Notes: generated from the letters alone by a model not told the origin. A stretch of DNA of 64,000 nt from Algibacter sp. L3A6 (GCF_009796825.1 NZ_CP047030.1:1401501-1465500); one strand, 5' to 3'. Shown: positions 44,307 through 53,093, numbered from the stretch's first letter. Numbers and translations: made by a program.

Positions 44307-44438
44307 ACCTAACGTTTATGTATAAGAATAGTGCGGTTTTGTGTGCGAGGATTTTCCGCAGGAAAATCAGACGTAACAAAAGTGCACTGACTCTTGATTA
44401 AGCACTAAACTAAGCATTATTTTTATACGGCTTAAGTT
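44307..44438 (-). repeat. attC-like foldback repeat B, split at its GTT by an IS110 element
   Basis: The 119-base core 44311-44429 matches repeat C at all but five positions. Outer arms GTATAANAATANTGC pair; inner hairpin ATTTTCC-GCA-GGAAAAT is at 44351-44367. On the minus strand it ends GTTAGGT. Its other end reads CTTAAGTT at 44431-44438 and then runs into the IS. Confidence 0.72.
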
Positions 44439-44486
44439 AGCATTTAAATAAAAAAGACTAATTTAAACATATAAAATAGAAAGCAC

Positions 44487-44630
44487 AAAAGAGAGGAATA
44501 AGGTTAATTTATACGGAGAGACTTCAGATCTCGTCAACATTGTAAATCCCCTCTCTTTTCTACACAGATTTCGAACAGTTCTGTGAGGCTTTAAGACCTC
44601 GATTTTAAGTCGTTGAAACTCGCGTAGTAT
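44487..44630 (+). ncRNA. Candidate IS110 bridge RNA
   Basis: Between the left IS end and the transposase gene there is a perfect 10-bp stem AAAAGAGAGG (44487-44496) / CCTCTCTTTT (44550-44559) enclosing a loop with an inner AGA/TCT hairpin, then a second hairpin CACAGA/TCTGTG (44563-44568/44580-44585). The two-loop layout upstream of an IS110-subgroup transposase is where the bridge RNA lies. The loop of the first contains TTTATACGG (44508-44516), also in the left flank at 44422-44430, and TTGTAAA (44540-44546), also in the right flank at 45661-45667. Bounds are approximate. Confidence 0.55.
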
Positions 44631-44654
44631 GTCCTTTCAAAAAAACAATTTGTT

Positions 44655-45626
44655 ATGAATAAAGATATTAAATATTTTGGTATTGACATTAGTTATTTAG
44701 TTTTTGATGTCACAGATTCAGATGGTAATTATTATCAGTTTAAAAACAAGTTTTCAGGCTTTAAAGCCTTTAGAAAACTCTTAAATTCTGAGAGTCATTG
44801 CGTGATGGAAGCTACAGGTTACTATCATTATCAATTGGCTTATTATTTGTTTGAAGAAGGTCTAAATGTTTCAGTAGAAAATCCGTTGTCTGTAAAACGA
44901 TTTATCCAGATGCGACTATCCAAGGTTAAGACCGATAAGAGTGATTCAAAACTTATATGTTCTTATGCTGAGCAAGTAGAGTTAAAACTTTGGAAAGGTA
45001 GTTCTAAGGAAGTACAGGAGTGTCTTCAAATTACCAGAACCCTTTCTGTATATACAAAACAGCGAACAATGATAAAGAATAAACTTCATGGTGAATCTGT
45101 TTTAGGGGAGCCAAGTAAAGCCATTGTGAGATCTTTAAAGCGTAGTTTAAAACATTTAGATAAAGAGATGTCCAGCTTAGAAGAGTTATTGCTAGTTTTA
45201 GTAAAAGAGGCTCATAAAGATTTATTTACTCGAATAAAAACCATACCAGGAATCGGAAAAAAAACATCTATTATGTTAATCGTTTTAACAGGTGGTTTTG
45301 AACGCTTTTCGAGTGCAGCAGAATTATGTAGTTACGCAGGATTAACTCCAGTGATTAGGCAAAGTGGAAGTAGTATAAAAGGACGACCACGCATTAGTAA
45401 AATGGGCAATCAAAAACTCAGGAATTTATTATTTATGTGCAGTTTTACAGCTTGTAAATACAACAAAGCATGCAGGGATATTTATGAACGATTAGTAGCA
45501 AAAGGAAAGAGTAAAAAATTAGCATTAATAGCGGTATGTAATAAGCTACTAAAACAAGCTTTTGCTATTGCAAAATCGGGTTTAATATTTGACAAGGAAT
45601 ATAAAAGTACGCTAGTGAAAAATTAA
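44655..45626 (+). CDS. IS110 family transposase
   Basis: 323 residues. N-terminal DEDD domain: Asp11 (FGIDIS), Glu in VMEATGY and acidic KTDKSDSKLI; C-terminal transposase_20 domain with PGIGKKTSIMLIVLTGGFERF, YAGLTPVIRQSGSSIKGRPRISKMGN and the catalytic Ser in that SGSS loop. Complete, so the IS may be active. It recombines DNA guided by a bridge RNA. Confidence 0.93.
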   Translation: MNKDIKYFGIDISYLVFDVTDSDGNYYQFKNKFSGFKAFRKLLNSESHCVMEATGYYHYQLAYYLFEEGLNVSVENPLSVKRFIQMRLSKVKTDKSDSKLICSYAEQVELKLWKGSSKEVQECLQITRTLSVYTKQRTMIKNKLHGESVLGEPSKAIVRSLKRSLKHLDKEMSSLEELLLVLVKEAHKDLFTRIKTIPGIGKKTSIMLIVLTGGFERFSSAAELCSYAGLTPVIRQSGSSIKGRPRISKMGNQKLRNLLFMCSFTACKYNKACRDIYERLVAKGKSKKLALIAVCNKLLKQAFAIAKSGLIFDKEYKSTLVKN

Positions 45627-45674
45627 TAAGATTTTACTTGTTTTTTAGCACAGTACTTTGTTGTAAACTGTGCT

Positions 45675-46379
45675 TTAGTAGTTTTCAATTTTGTATTTAT
45701 AATTTTCTTGGTCGTAAAATTCATAATCAATATTATTCTTTTCCGCCATTTTCTTTAATTCAGTTAGTTGAAAGGTTAAAGTTGTGTCTCTCGAAGTTCC
45801 AATAGTTTGCCTTGAATATGTGTCCTTGTTATATTTAAAGATTTCAATCCAAGGTTTTTCTCTTTTTGCATTATAATGTAAGCTTTTTATTTTCCGACCT
45901 TTATTGTCAAGATAAGTCGTGTCAATTAATTTAATAGCATTTTCTAAATCAGGTTTTTTGGTTGGAAATATTTCCCAAGAAAAGACATTCGTAATTTTAA
46001 TATTTTTTAATGTCTTTATTTCTCTAATAAATCTCACAGCAGAGTCAGATTCATAACGTATTTCTTTTTCAGTATTTGTGTTTTTGATAAATTCAAATGT
46101 TGAAAAAGATTGAAGGTAACAAGTATCTTTTTCTTTAAAGTAACAACACGTTTTTTCAAAGGTTCTTTTATTGTTTTTAAATTCAGTTGTTGTTATCATA
46201 TCGCATCTTAAACCTCCAGTTCTGATGTTTTTAATTTGATTTCCATTTTTATCAAATTCTGTGGTTTTCCGTAAAACAAATTCATTCTCTTTTTTATTAT
46301 ATTCAAGAATTGATTTTATTTTCGGGGAACAACTCAATAGAAGTCCAAAAGTTAATAGTATGATTGTCGTTTTTTGCAT
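45675..46379 (-). CDS. Cassette ORF 2: lipoprotein of unknown function
   Basis: 234 residues with signal peptide and lipobox LLLSCS. The body has a repeated KNGNQIKNI / DNKGRKIKSLHY motif, reminiscent of MORN/RHS-like short beta repeats, and two Cys pairs (GGLRC; KTCCY). I do not recognise the family. The ATG is three bases inside GTTTACAAC (46381-46389), and the mate GTTGTAAAC is at 45660-45668 after the stop. Bracket-to-stop distance is six bases, as in ORF 3. Confidence 0.65.
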   Translation of the reverse strand: MQKTTIILLTFGLLLSCSPKIKSILEYNKKENEFVLRKTTEFDKNGNQIKNIRTGGLRCDMITTTEFKNNKRTFEKTCCYFKEKDTCYLQSFSTFEFIKNTNTEKEIRYESDSAVRFIREIKTLKNIKITNVFSWEIFPTKKPDLENAIKLIDTTYLDNKGRKIKSLHYNAKREKPWIEIFKYNKDTYSRQTIGTSRDTTLTFQLTELKKMAEKNNIDYEFYDQENYKYKIENY

Positions 46380-46380
46380 T

Positions 46381-46517
46381 GTTTACAACGTTTATGTATA
46401 AGAATAGTGCGGTTTTGTGTGCGAGGATTTTCAGAAGGAAAATCAGACGTAACAAAAGAGCACGGACTCTTGATTAAGCACTAAACTACGCATTATTTTT
46501 ATACGATGTTACCACAC
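46381..46517 (-). repeat. attC-like foldback repeat C
   Basis: Core 46387-46505 is 119 bases and differs from core B at five positions. On the minus strand it runs from GTGTGGTAAC to GTTGTAAAC. It separates ORF 1 from ORF 2. Confidence 0.72.
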
Positions 46518-46525
46518 GTTTTTTA

Positions 46526-46945
46526 TTACAATTCTATTTTAAAAGTCACTTTAATTAAATATAAAATCAAAGCAACAATGATAGCTTTAATTATAAACCA
46601 CATTTCTTTCGATATAGTCGATTTAGTGCTTCTTTCAAGTATCATTTTTAACCTTGGCAGATTGTACCAACTATCAAAAAAACCAAAACAATCATAAACA
46701 AATTCACGTTTACTTATGTCAGTCAGAGATTTAGCCCATTTTTCAAGTCCGATAACACTAGCTTTACGACCGTCAGTCGTTAATGAGTATTTATTTTGTC
46801 CGATTTTTTCCGCTAATCCACACGCAATTAGTTTATCCATAGATTCCTTTTGCTTTTCGTGCCAAGGTCTTTCTTTTGGAAAACTAGGTTTGGTAAAGGA
46901 AAAATCAGATTCCTTTAATTGGTTAAATAACTCTGTTGATGTCAT
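46526..46945 (-). CDS. Cassette ORF 1: winged-helix-like protein with a C-terminal membrane helix
   Basis: 139 residues; not recognised. Residues 30-70 look like a winged helix (KQKESMDKLIACGLAEKIGQNKYSLTTDGRKAS) and the last 25 are a membrane helix. The ORF lies between GTTACCACAC (46508-46517) and GTGTGGTAAC (46955-46964), its own inverted cassette ends. Its winged-helix/membrane layout resembles ORF 3. Confidence 0.65.
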   Translation of the reverse strand: MTSTELFNQLKESDFSFTKPSFPKERPWHEKQKESMDKLIACGLAEKIGQNKYSLTTDGRKASVIGLEKWAKSLTDISKREFVYDCFGFFDSWYNLPRLKMILERSTKSTISKEMWFIIKAIIVALILYLIKVTFKIEL

Positions 46946-46964
46946 TTTTTAAATGTGTGGTAAC

Positions 46965-47411
46965 TTAATTATATGGATTAATAATTCGTCTATAATAAAT
47001 TAAAAAGGAGGGATAAGCTTACTTTTTCTATATAAATCCCATCCATATACTTATTTAACTTTATAAATATATGCTTTTTTTAAAACCCCTAACTCACTTA
47101 CAACATCAAATTTTCCTACAACCAATAAACCGCATAAAAAAAGCACCTAAATAATAAATATCTAAGTGCTATTAAAATAGTTTGAGCTAGTCGTTATCAA
47201 GTGCTCATTTGTTAAATTTCACAGCAAACAATTTTCCCTTTTTCATTTAATAGATGCGAAACAAACTAAAAGGTTGCGTAAATAGTTTCATTTTCTTCCA
47301 AAAACCAATAAATCAACCCTATTACAATCTAAATTATGTTGAAAACTATTATTGTGTTCTCCCAAAAGATGTAGTATTTTAGCAGACAAATCTTCAGAAA
47401 AAAAATATATA
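46965..47411. other. Intergenic region before recA
   Basis: No supported gene over about 450 bases. AGCAC-TA...TA-GTGCT symmetry around 47139-47169 may be a terminator. No integron integrase or further attC-like repeat is present here. Confidence 0.5.
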
Positions 47412-48419
47412 ATGAGCAGCGAAAAAGAAGCGAAATTAAAAGCACTAAAACTTACTTTAGATAAACTAGATAAAGCCTACGGAAAAGGTACGGTAATGAA
47501 AATGAGCGATGCCGCTATTCAAGATGTTGAAGCTATTCCTTCAGGTTCTTTAGGTTTAGATATCGCCTTAGGCGTTGGTGGATATCCACGTGGACGTGTT
47601 ATTGAAATATACGGACCAGAATCGTCGGGTAAAACCACATTAACTTTACACGCTATTGCCGAAGCTCAAAAAGCTGGTGGAATTGCAGCTTTTATTGATG
47701 CAGAGCATGCTTTCGATCGTTTTTATGCCGCAAACCTTGGTGTAGATATAGATAACCTAATTATTTCTCAACCAGATAATGGTGAGCAAGCATTAGAAAT
47801 TGCCGATAATTTAATTCGTTCTGGCGCTATCGATATTGTTGTTATCGATTCAGTTGCTGCATTAACGCCAAAAAGTGAAATTGAAGGCGAAATGGGAGAT
47901 TCTAAAATGGGCTTACACGCACGTTTAATGTCTCAGGCTTTACGTAAACTTACAGGGTCTATTAGCAAAACAAACTGTACTGTAATATTTATTAACCAAT
48001 TACGTGAAAAAATTGGTGTAATGTTCGGTAACCCAGAAACAACAACTGGTGGTAACGCATTAAAATTCTACGCATCTGTACGTTTAGATATTCGTCGTTC
48101 TACCCAAATTAAGAATAGTAATGGTGATGTTTTAGGTAACAAAACCAGAGTAAAAGTTGTAAAAAACAAAGTAGCTCCACCATTTAAAATGGCCGAATTC
48201 GATATTATGTACGGAGAAGGTGTAAGTAAAGTTGGTGAAATTCTTGATGTTGCTGTAGAGTACGAAATTGTAAAGAAAAGTGGTTCTTGGTTTAGTTACG
48301 AAGATACTAAACTTGGGCAAGGTCGTGATGCTGTAAAAGCAATCATTAAAGACAACCCAGAGCTTTTTGATGAGTTAGAACAAAAAATAAAAGCAGCTAT
48401 TAAAGAAAGCCTGAACTAA
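47412..48419 (+). CDS. recA: RecA recombinase
   Basis: 335 residues from ATG 47412 (MSSEKEAKLKALKLTLDKL); the TTG/ATG-like upstream start at 47352 gives an atypical extension. Walker A GPESSGKTT, Walker B VVIDSVAALTPKSEIEGEMGDS, L2 loop INQLREKIGVMFGNPETTTGGNALKFYAS. Homologous recombination and SOS coprotease. Confidence 0.96.
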   Translation: MSSEKEAKLKALKLTLDKLDKAYGKGTVMKMSDAAIQDVEAIPSGSLGLDIALGVGGYPRGRVIEIYGPESSGKTTLTLHAIAEAQKAGGIAAFIDAEHAFDRFYAANLGVDIDNLIISQPDNGEQALEIADNLIRSGAIDIVVIDSVAALTPKSEIEGEMGDSKMGLHARLMSQALRKLTGSISKTNCTVIFINQLREKIGVMFGNPETTTGGNALKFYASVRLDIRRSTQIKNSNGDVLGNKTRVKVVKNKVAPPFKMAEFDIMYGEGVSKVGEILDVAVEYEIVKKSGSWFSYEDTKLGQGRDAVKAIIKDNPELFDELEQKIKAAIKESLN

Positions 48420-48443
48420 ACATCGTTTTCTTTTAAATATATA

Positions 48444-48470
48444 AAATCCCGATACATTCGGGATTTTTTT
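48444..48470 (+). terminator. Terminator after recA
   Basis: AAATCCCGA/TCGGGATTT stem, five-base loop, then T run. Confidence 0.88.
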
Positions 48471-48579
48471 TGCTCCAAATTTCAGGCTTACTAAACTAAA
48501 ATCAATTATCTACGCAACCATTTAGCAAAAATGGCATCTATAAAACAAAACGCAAATTTTAACTAAAAAAAATATTGAA

Positions 48580-48987
48580 ATGAAAAAATTGCTTGTAATT
48601 TGTTTAACTCTAATTTTAGCCTCGTGTAGCGTAGATGATGATGGCTTAGATTATAGTTTTGAGATTTTACCCGTAGAAAGTGTCGATATTCCAGAGGAAT
48701 TTACATTAGGTGAAACTTACCCAATTACGGTATCGTACCTAAGACCTTCTAATTGCCATTCTTTTAGAGAATTTTACTATAATAAAAACAATAACGAACG
48801 TACCGTTGCCCCAATCAATTATGTATTTGAAAATAACGATTGCGAAACATTAGAAAACGAACTGGTTGAAAACACTTTTAACTTTATTGTAACAAGTAAC
48901 GGATCGTATATTTTTAAATTTTGGCAAGGCGAAGATGCCGACGGCGAAAACCAATATTTAACTATTGAAGTGCCTGTTGTAGAGTAA
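48580..48987 (+). CDS. Small lipoprotein of unknown function
   Basis: 135 residues; lipobox ILASC after the signal peptide. A single beta-sandwich-like domain (GETYPITVSYLRPSNCHSF, FNFIVTSNGSYIFKFWQG). Not recognised. Confidence 0.65.
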   Translation: MKKLLVICLTLILASCSVDDDGLDYSFEILPVESVDIPEEFTLGETYPITVSYLRPSNCHSFREFYYNKNNNERTVAPINYVFENNDCETLENELVENTFNFIVTSNGSYIFKFWQGEDADGENQYLTIEVPVVE

Positions 48988-49014
48988 AAATAACTAATTA
49001 ACACGTGTATAATT

Positions 49015-49557
49015 TTGAGTTTAAATCAACTCATAGAAAATTGTAAAACTAACAATACTAAGGCACAGGGCGAACTGTACAAACTCTTTTCGAGTAAACT
49101 TTTCGCTGTGTGCTTAAAGTATTCTAGAAACTATGCTGAAGCAGAAGATAATCTGCAAGACGCATTTTTAACCATATTTAAAAAAATTGAACAATTTAAA
49201 AATAAAGGCTCTTTTGAAGGTTGGCTAAAACGCATTACCATTAATACCGTAATGCAACGCTACCGAAACGAAAAAGTTTTTGATATTATTAATGAAGATG
49301 CCATTGAAGATGTTGAAGTTGATATAGATGACGACCAACTTTCTATAGATTATTTACTTCAAATAATACAAGAATTACCAGATAGATACCGACTCGTTTT
49401 TAACCTGTATGTACTTGATGATTATTCGCATAAAGAAATAGCAGATATGCTAAAAATTAAAATAGGAACTTCAAAATCTAATTTAGCGCGTGCTAGACAA
49501 ATTTTGAAACAAACCATCGAAACACATAAATCCGCAACAAGTTTGCAATCATTATAA
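49015..49557 (+). CDS. ECF RNA polymerase sigma factor
   Basis: 180 residues from TTG 49015. Sigma-70 region 2 (YSRNYAEAEDNLQDAFLTIFKKIEQF, GWLKRITINTVMQRYR) and region 4 (LPDRYRLVFNLYVLDDYSHKEIADMLKI...SKSNLARARQIL). The TTG coincides with a TAATTTTG -7-like string (49010-49017), so either that string is not a promoter or a later start is used. The next gene overlaps its stop by one base (TAATG) and encodes a membrane protein, the usual sigma/anti-sigma layout. Confidence 0.88.
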   Translation: MSLNQLIENCKTNNTKAQGELYKLFSSKLFAVCLKYSRNYAEAEDNLQDAFLTIFKKIEQFKNKGSFEGWLKRITINTVMQRYRNEKVFDIINEDAIEDVEVDIDDDQLSIDYLLQIIQELPDRYRLVFNLYVLDDYSHKEIADMLKIKIGTSKSNLARARQILKQTIETHKSATSLQSL

Positions 49558-51119
49558 TGCGTGATAAAAAACACATAGACAGACTTTTCCAGGAAGGCTT
49601 AAAAGATTTTGAAGCCACTCCCAGCAATGCTGTATGGAAAAATATAGAAGCCGAGCTTAATCAAGACAAGAAAAAACGACGAGTAATACCAATTTGGTGG
49701 CGTTACGCAGGTGTTGCTGCACTTTTATTAGTTTTTCTAACGCTAGGTATTAATACCTTTTACAACGAAACTGAAGGCAATCAAACACATGAAGTTGTTA
49801 ATACAGAAGCCAAACAAGCCTCCGAAATTGAAAACACATCTATTACTGATGCAATTCATTCAGATACAACTATAAATTCAGCCATTTCAGAGCAAAACAG
49901 CCAAGAAAACAGTGTAAATCCAGATTCGGAAAAACATACTATTAGTAATAAAAATAACAATCAAAACACGAATAGCAATAATCAAAACTCTGCAACAGCA
50001 ACAACAATTGCAAGCGCCGACCATGTAAATCAAACCAATAGTAATTCCGCCCAATCAGCGAAAAACTCGAACAAAAGCAAGCCATCTTCTTTAGTAAAAA
50101 ACAAAAAAGAAAATGCACTTTATACAAATAGCAAAAATACTGTAGCCCAACAAAATTCAAAAGAAAGTAACGCTTCCGCGGAAAACAAAAACAATAATAT
50201 TTCAATTTCCGAAGAAAAAATTATTGCTAAAACAAATACAGAGACCACAAATCTAGAAAAAACTAAAGCAGAGAAAATTAAAACAGAAGGAACCGGGGAA
50301 ACTATTGCCTCTAATGATACAAAAGAGAATAGCTTAAGCATTGAAGACGCTCTAGATAAAACAGAAGATTTGATTGATACAGAGAGCCCAACAGATCGTT
50401 GGAGTTTAGCAGCCAATGCTGCTCCTGTTTATTTTAATACCACCGGAAAAGGCTCGTCTATAGACCCTCAATTTAATAGCAACTCTAAAACAGGTGAAGT
50501 AAATATGAGTTATGGTATTACGGCTAGTTATGCAGTAAATAAAAGGTTACGTATACGCTCGGGAGTTAATCGTGTTAACCTTGGGTATAACACAAACGAT
50601 GTTGTAAGCTACCAATCTATTGGTGTAAGATCTACGACTAGCTCTTTACAAAATGTAAGTAATAATAGCATTAGCAACGCACCAACCGAACAATTATCAC
50701 TAATTAGTGCCGATAATTTCAGTGAGAAAAGTGCTGCCAGTTTATTAAAAACCTCAAACACCTCTATAAATCAAAGTTTGGGCTACATAGAAGTGCCTTT
50801 AGAACTACAATACGCTGTTTTAAGCAATAAATTTGGCGTTAATGTTATAGGTGGTTTTAGTTCTTTATTTTTAAACAATAATGAAGTATTTTCGGAAGCT
50901 CAAGATGGAAGTCGCACATTCTTAGGTGAAGCAAATAACATCAATAAGGTAAGCTACAGTGCTAACTTCGGTTTAGGTTTAAACTACCAAGTTACTAAAA
51001 AGATTGACTTAAATTTAGAGCCTATGCTTAAATATCAAATAAACACATTCAATAATACATCTGGTGATTTTCAGCCATTCTTTGTTGGCGTATACACCGG
51101 ACTCGCTATTAAATTTTAG
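49557..51119 (+). CDS. Membrane-anchored protein with outer-membrane-barrel-like C-terminus, partner of the ECF sigma factor
   Basis: 520 residues. Cytoplasmic N-terminus (about 1-48; DRLFQEGLKDFEATPSNAVWKNIEAELNQ), a membrane helix (49-68), a long low-complexity Asn/Ser/Lys/Glu linker (about 75-280), and a C-terminal PorT-type beta region ending VYTGLAIKF. Bacteroidota often encode such proteins after ECF sigma factors. The N-terminus likely holds the sigma factor. The CGCTTCCGCGGAA motif at 50172-50184 lies in the linker. Confidence 0.75.
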   Translation: MRDKKHIDRLFQEGLKDFEATPSNAVWKNIEAELNQDKKKRRVIPIWWRYAGVAALLLVFLTLGINTFYNETEGNQTHEVVNTEAKQASEIENTSITDAIHSDTTINSAISEQNSQENSVNPDSEKHTISNKNNNQNTNSNNQNSATATTIASADHVNQTNSNSAQSAKNSNKSKPSSLVKNKKENALYTNSKNTVAQQNSKESNASAENKNNNISISEEKIIAKTNTETTNLEKTKAEKIKTEGTGETIASNDTKENSLSIEDALDKTEDLIDTESPTDRWSLAANAAPVYFNTTGKGSSIDPQFNSNSKTGEVNMSYGITASYAVNKRLRIRSGVNRVNLGYNTNDVVSYQSIGVRSTTSSLQNVSNNSISNAPTEQLSLISADNFSEKSAASLLKTSNTSINQSLGYIEVPLELQYAVLSNKFGVNVIGGFSSLFLNNNEVFSEAQDGSRTFLGEANNINKVSYSANFGLGLNYQVTKKIDLNLEPMLKYQINTFNNTSGDFQPFFVGVYTGLAIKF

Positions 51120-51175
51120 GTTTTTGGTTAAATCTAGTTATTGATTTCCTTTAAGCTCGGAAATCAATACTAAAT

Positions 51176-51206
51176 AAAAACGACTCTACTTAGGGTCGTT
51201 TTTTTA
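51176..51206. terminator. Bidirectional terminator
   Basis: AAACGAC/GTCGTTT stem between convergent genes, flanked by A and T runs. Confidence 0.7.
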
Positions 51207-51941
51207 TTTTTTAAATGCTTGTAGTTGGTTAAACATTATTTCTCGAGATGCATCATTCAATTCCCGGGTTTCTTTAATAGTTAAACCTTCAGTTGAAATA
51301 AACTTATGCATCTTAACACGCATTCTACCCGGACCACCGCTAAAAAAAGTGTAAGAAAATCGCTTTTTATTATCAGCAAAAGTAATTGGAACAACTGGTA
51401 TTTGGTGGTTTATAGCTAACCTGAAAGCGCCATCTTTAAAGGTATCTAAATCTATATGCTCTTCCGGCACACCGCCTTCTGGAAAAATACAAATACTCAC
51501 ACCTGTTTTTAATCGGCGTTGCGCTCTTAAAAATACAGCTTGTCTACTTTTAGCAGAACTTCTATCTACCAAAATACAGGTACGTTTATAGAAAAAACCA
51601 AATAACGGAATTTTAGATAACTCCGCTTTCCCGACAAAAACAAAGGGGTTTTTAACCGAAACTAGCATTAACATAATATCAACCATAGAAGTGTGGTTGG
51701 CAACAAACATGTAACTTTTAGAGCGATCTGGAGTTTCCTCTCTATCTATTTTATAAGCAAAGCCCATACCAACCAAAATTATTTTAGCCCAAACCCGAGC
51801 TATCCTAAAAAACAATGGATACCAAGCCTCTTTAGCGATAGAAACTAATAAAATTGGAAATAAGATAATTATGGGCAACCCTACCAGTATATAAAACCAA
51901 ATTCGGTACAATACCCAAAAAATATATTTAAAAACTTTCAT
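51204..51941 (-). CDS. plsC: 1-acyl-sn-glycerol-3-phosphate acyltransferase
   Basis: 245 residues; N-terminal membrane helices, then NHTSMVD (NHX4D-type acyl motif), FVGKAELSKIPLFG and FPEGG motifs. Second acyl transfer of phospholipid synthesis at the inner membrane. Confidence 0.88.
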   Translation of the reverse strand: MKVFKYIFWVLYRIWFYILVGLPIIILFPILLVSIAKEAWYPLFFRIARVWAKIILVGMGFAYKIDREETPDRSKSYMFVANHTSMVDIMLMLVSVKNPFVFVGKAELSKIPLFGFFYKRTCILVDRSSAKSRQAVFLRAQRRLKTGVSICIFPEGGVPEEHIDLDTFKDGAFRLAINHQIPVVPITFADNKKRFSYTFFSGGPGRMRVKMHKFISTEGLTIKETRELNDASREIMFNQLQAFKK

Positions 51942-52056
51942 CGTCTCAAAAATACATAATTGTATTGAGCAATTCTATTAAAAAAATTACCTTTGCTAGC
52001 ATATCAAAAATTGAGTTTAATTTTAACAAGATTCCCACAATTTAGGGAACGCACAC

Positions 52057-53025
52057 ATGGCAAGAATACTTACAGGCATACAAAGCACAGGAACACCACA
52101 TTTAGGTAACATTTTAGGAGCTATTATTCCAGCAATTGAAATGGCTAAAAACCCTGAAAACAATTCGTTTTTATTTATCGCAAACCTACACACTTTAACT
52201 CAAATTAAAGATGCAAAAACATTGCGCGAAAACACGTATTCTACTGCTGCAACCTGGCTTGCTTTTGGTTTAGATATTGAGAAAACGGTGTTTTACCGCC
52301 AAAGCGATATTCCGCAAACCACAGAGCTATCTTGGTATTTAAGCTGTTTTTTTCCGTACCAACGCTTAACTTTAGCACATAGTTTTAAAGATAAAGCAGA
52401 CCGTTTAGACGATGTTAACGCTGGGTTATTTACTTACCCAATGCTTATGGCTGCCGATATTTTATTGTACGATGCCAATATTATCCCTGTTGGAAAAGAC
52501 CAATTACAACATATAGAAATGACACGTGATGTTGCATCGCGTTTTCATGCCAAAATGGGTGAAACTTTTGTATTACCAGAAGGAAAAATACAAGAGAACA
52601 CTAAACTTATTCCTGGTACCAACGGTGGTAAAATGAGTAAGAGCGCTAATAACACGATCAATCTATTTTTAACCGATAAAAAATTACGCAAGCAAATAAT
52701 GTCTATCGAAACCGATAGCACAGCGCTTGAAGACCCTAAAGATTGGAGTACTTGTAACTGCTTTGCTATATACAGTTTGCTAGCAACAGAAGCTCAAATT
52801 GAAACCATGAAAGCTAATTATGAAAATGGTAATTATGGCTACGGACACGCAAAACAAGCTTTATTTGAATTGATAATTGAAAAATTTGCAACACAACGTG
52901 AACGCTACAACTACTACATGAACAACCTAAACGAAATTGATGCTGCTTTGGCTATTGGTGCAAAAAAAGCGCAATTAGTTGCTAACGATGTATTGAGCAG
53001 AGTTAGAGAAAAGGTTGGTTACTAA
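52057..53025 (+). CDS. trpS: Tryptophanyl-tRNA synthetase
   Basis: 322 residues; class I. HIGH-like TPHLGNILG and KMSKS in GGKMSKSANN, with AADILLYDANIIPVGKDQLQHIE between. Stand-alone. Confidence 0.94.
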   Translation: MARILTGIQSTGTPHLGNILGAIIPAIEMAKNPENNSFLFIANLHTLTQIKDAKTLRENTYSTAATWLAFGLDIEKTVFYRQSDIPQTTELSWYLSCFFPYQRLTLAHSFKDKADRLDDVNAGLFTYPMLMAADILLYDANIIPVGKDQLQHIEMTRDVASRFHAKMGETFVLPEGKIQENTKLIPGTNGGKMSKSANNTINLFLTDKKLRKQIMSIETDSTALEDPKDWSTCNCFAIYSLLATEAQIETMKANYENGNYGYGHAKQALFELIIEKFATQRERYNYYMNNLNEIDAALAIGAKKAQLVANDVLSRVREKVGY

Positions 53026-53093
53026 AATACCAGAATCACATAAAGACTTGCTGAATGCTAAACATTTTGGCAAGTCTATAATATTTTGAGTTT

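Larger units (their letters stand above)
44439..45659 (+). mobile_element. IS110-family insertion sequence in an attC-like site
   Basis: About 1.22 kb between GTT (44436-44438) and GTT (45660-45662). It has a 216-base 5' non-coding region, the transposase gene, and a short 3' end ending AGCACAGTACTTT. No inverted terminal repeats are needed in this family. The extent is inferred from the cassette flanks and the 19-base end relic at 41990. Confidence 0.72.

Noticed and set aside
43384..46517. CRISPR array
   Set aside because: The repeats are long foldbacks separated by whole genes, with no short regular spacers or cas genes.
43384..46517. Foldbacks as simple terminators
   Set aside because: They are over 115 bases, have mismatched outer arms and cassette-specific ends, and lie on both sides of genes including before starts.
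47352..47411. N-terminal extension of RecA
   Set aside because: RecA begins normally at ATG 47412; the extension has no homologue pattern.
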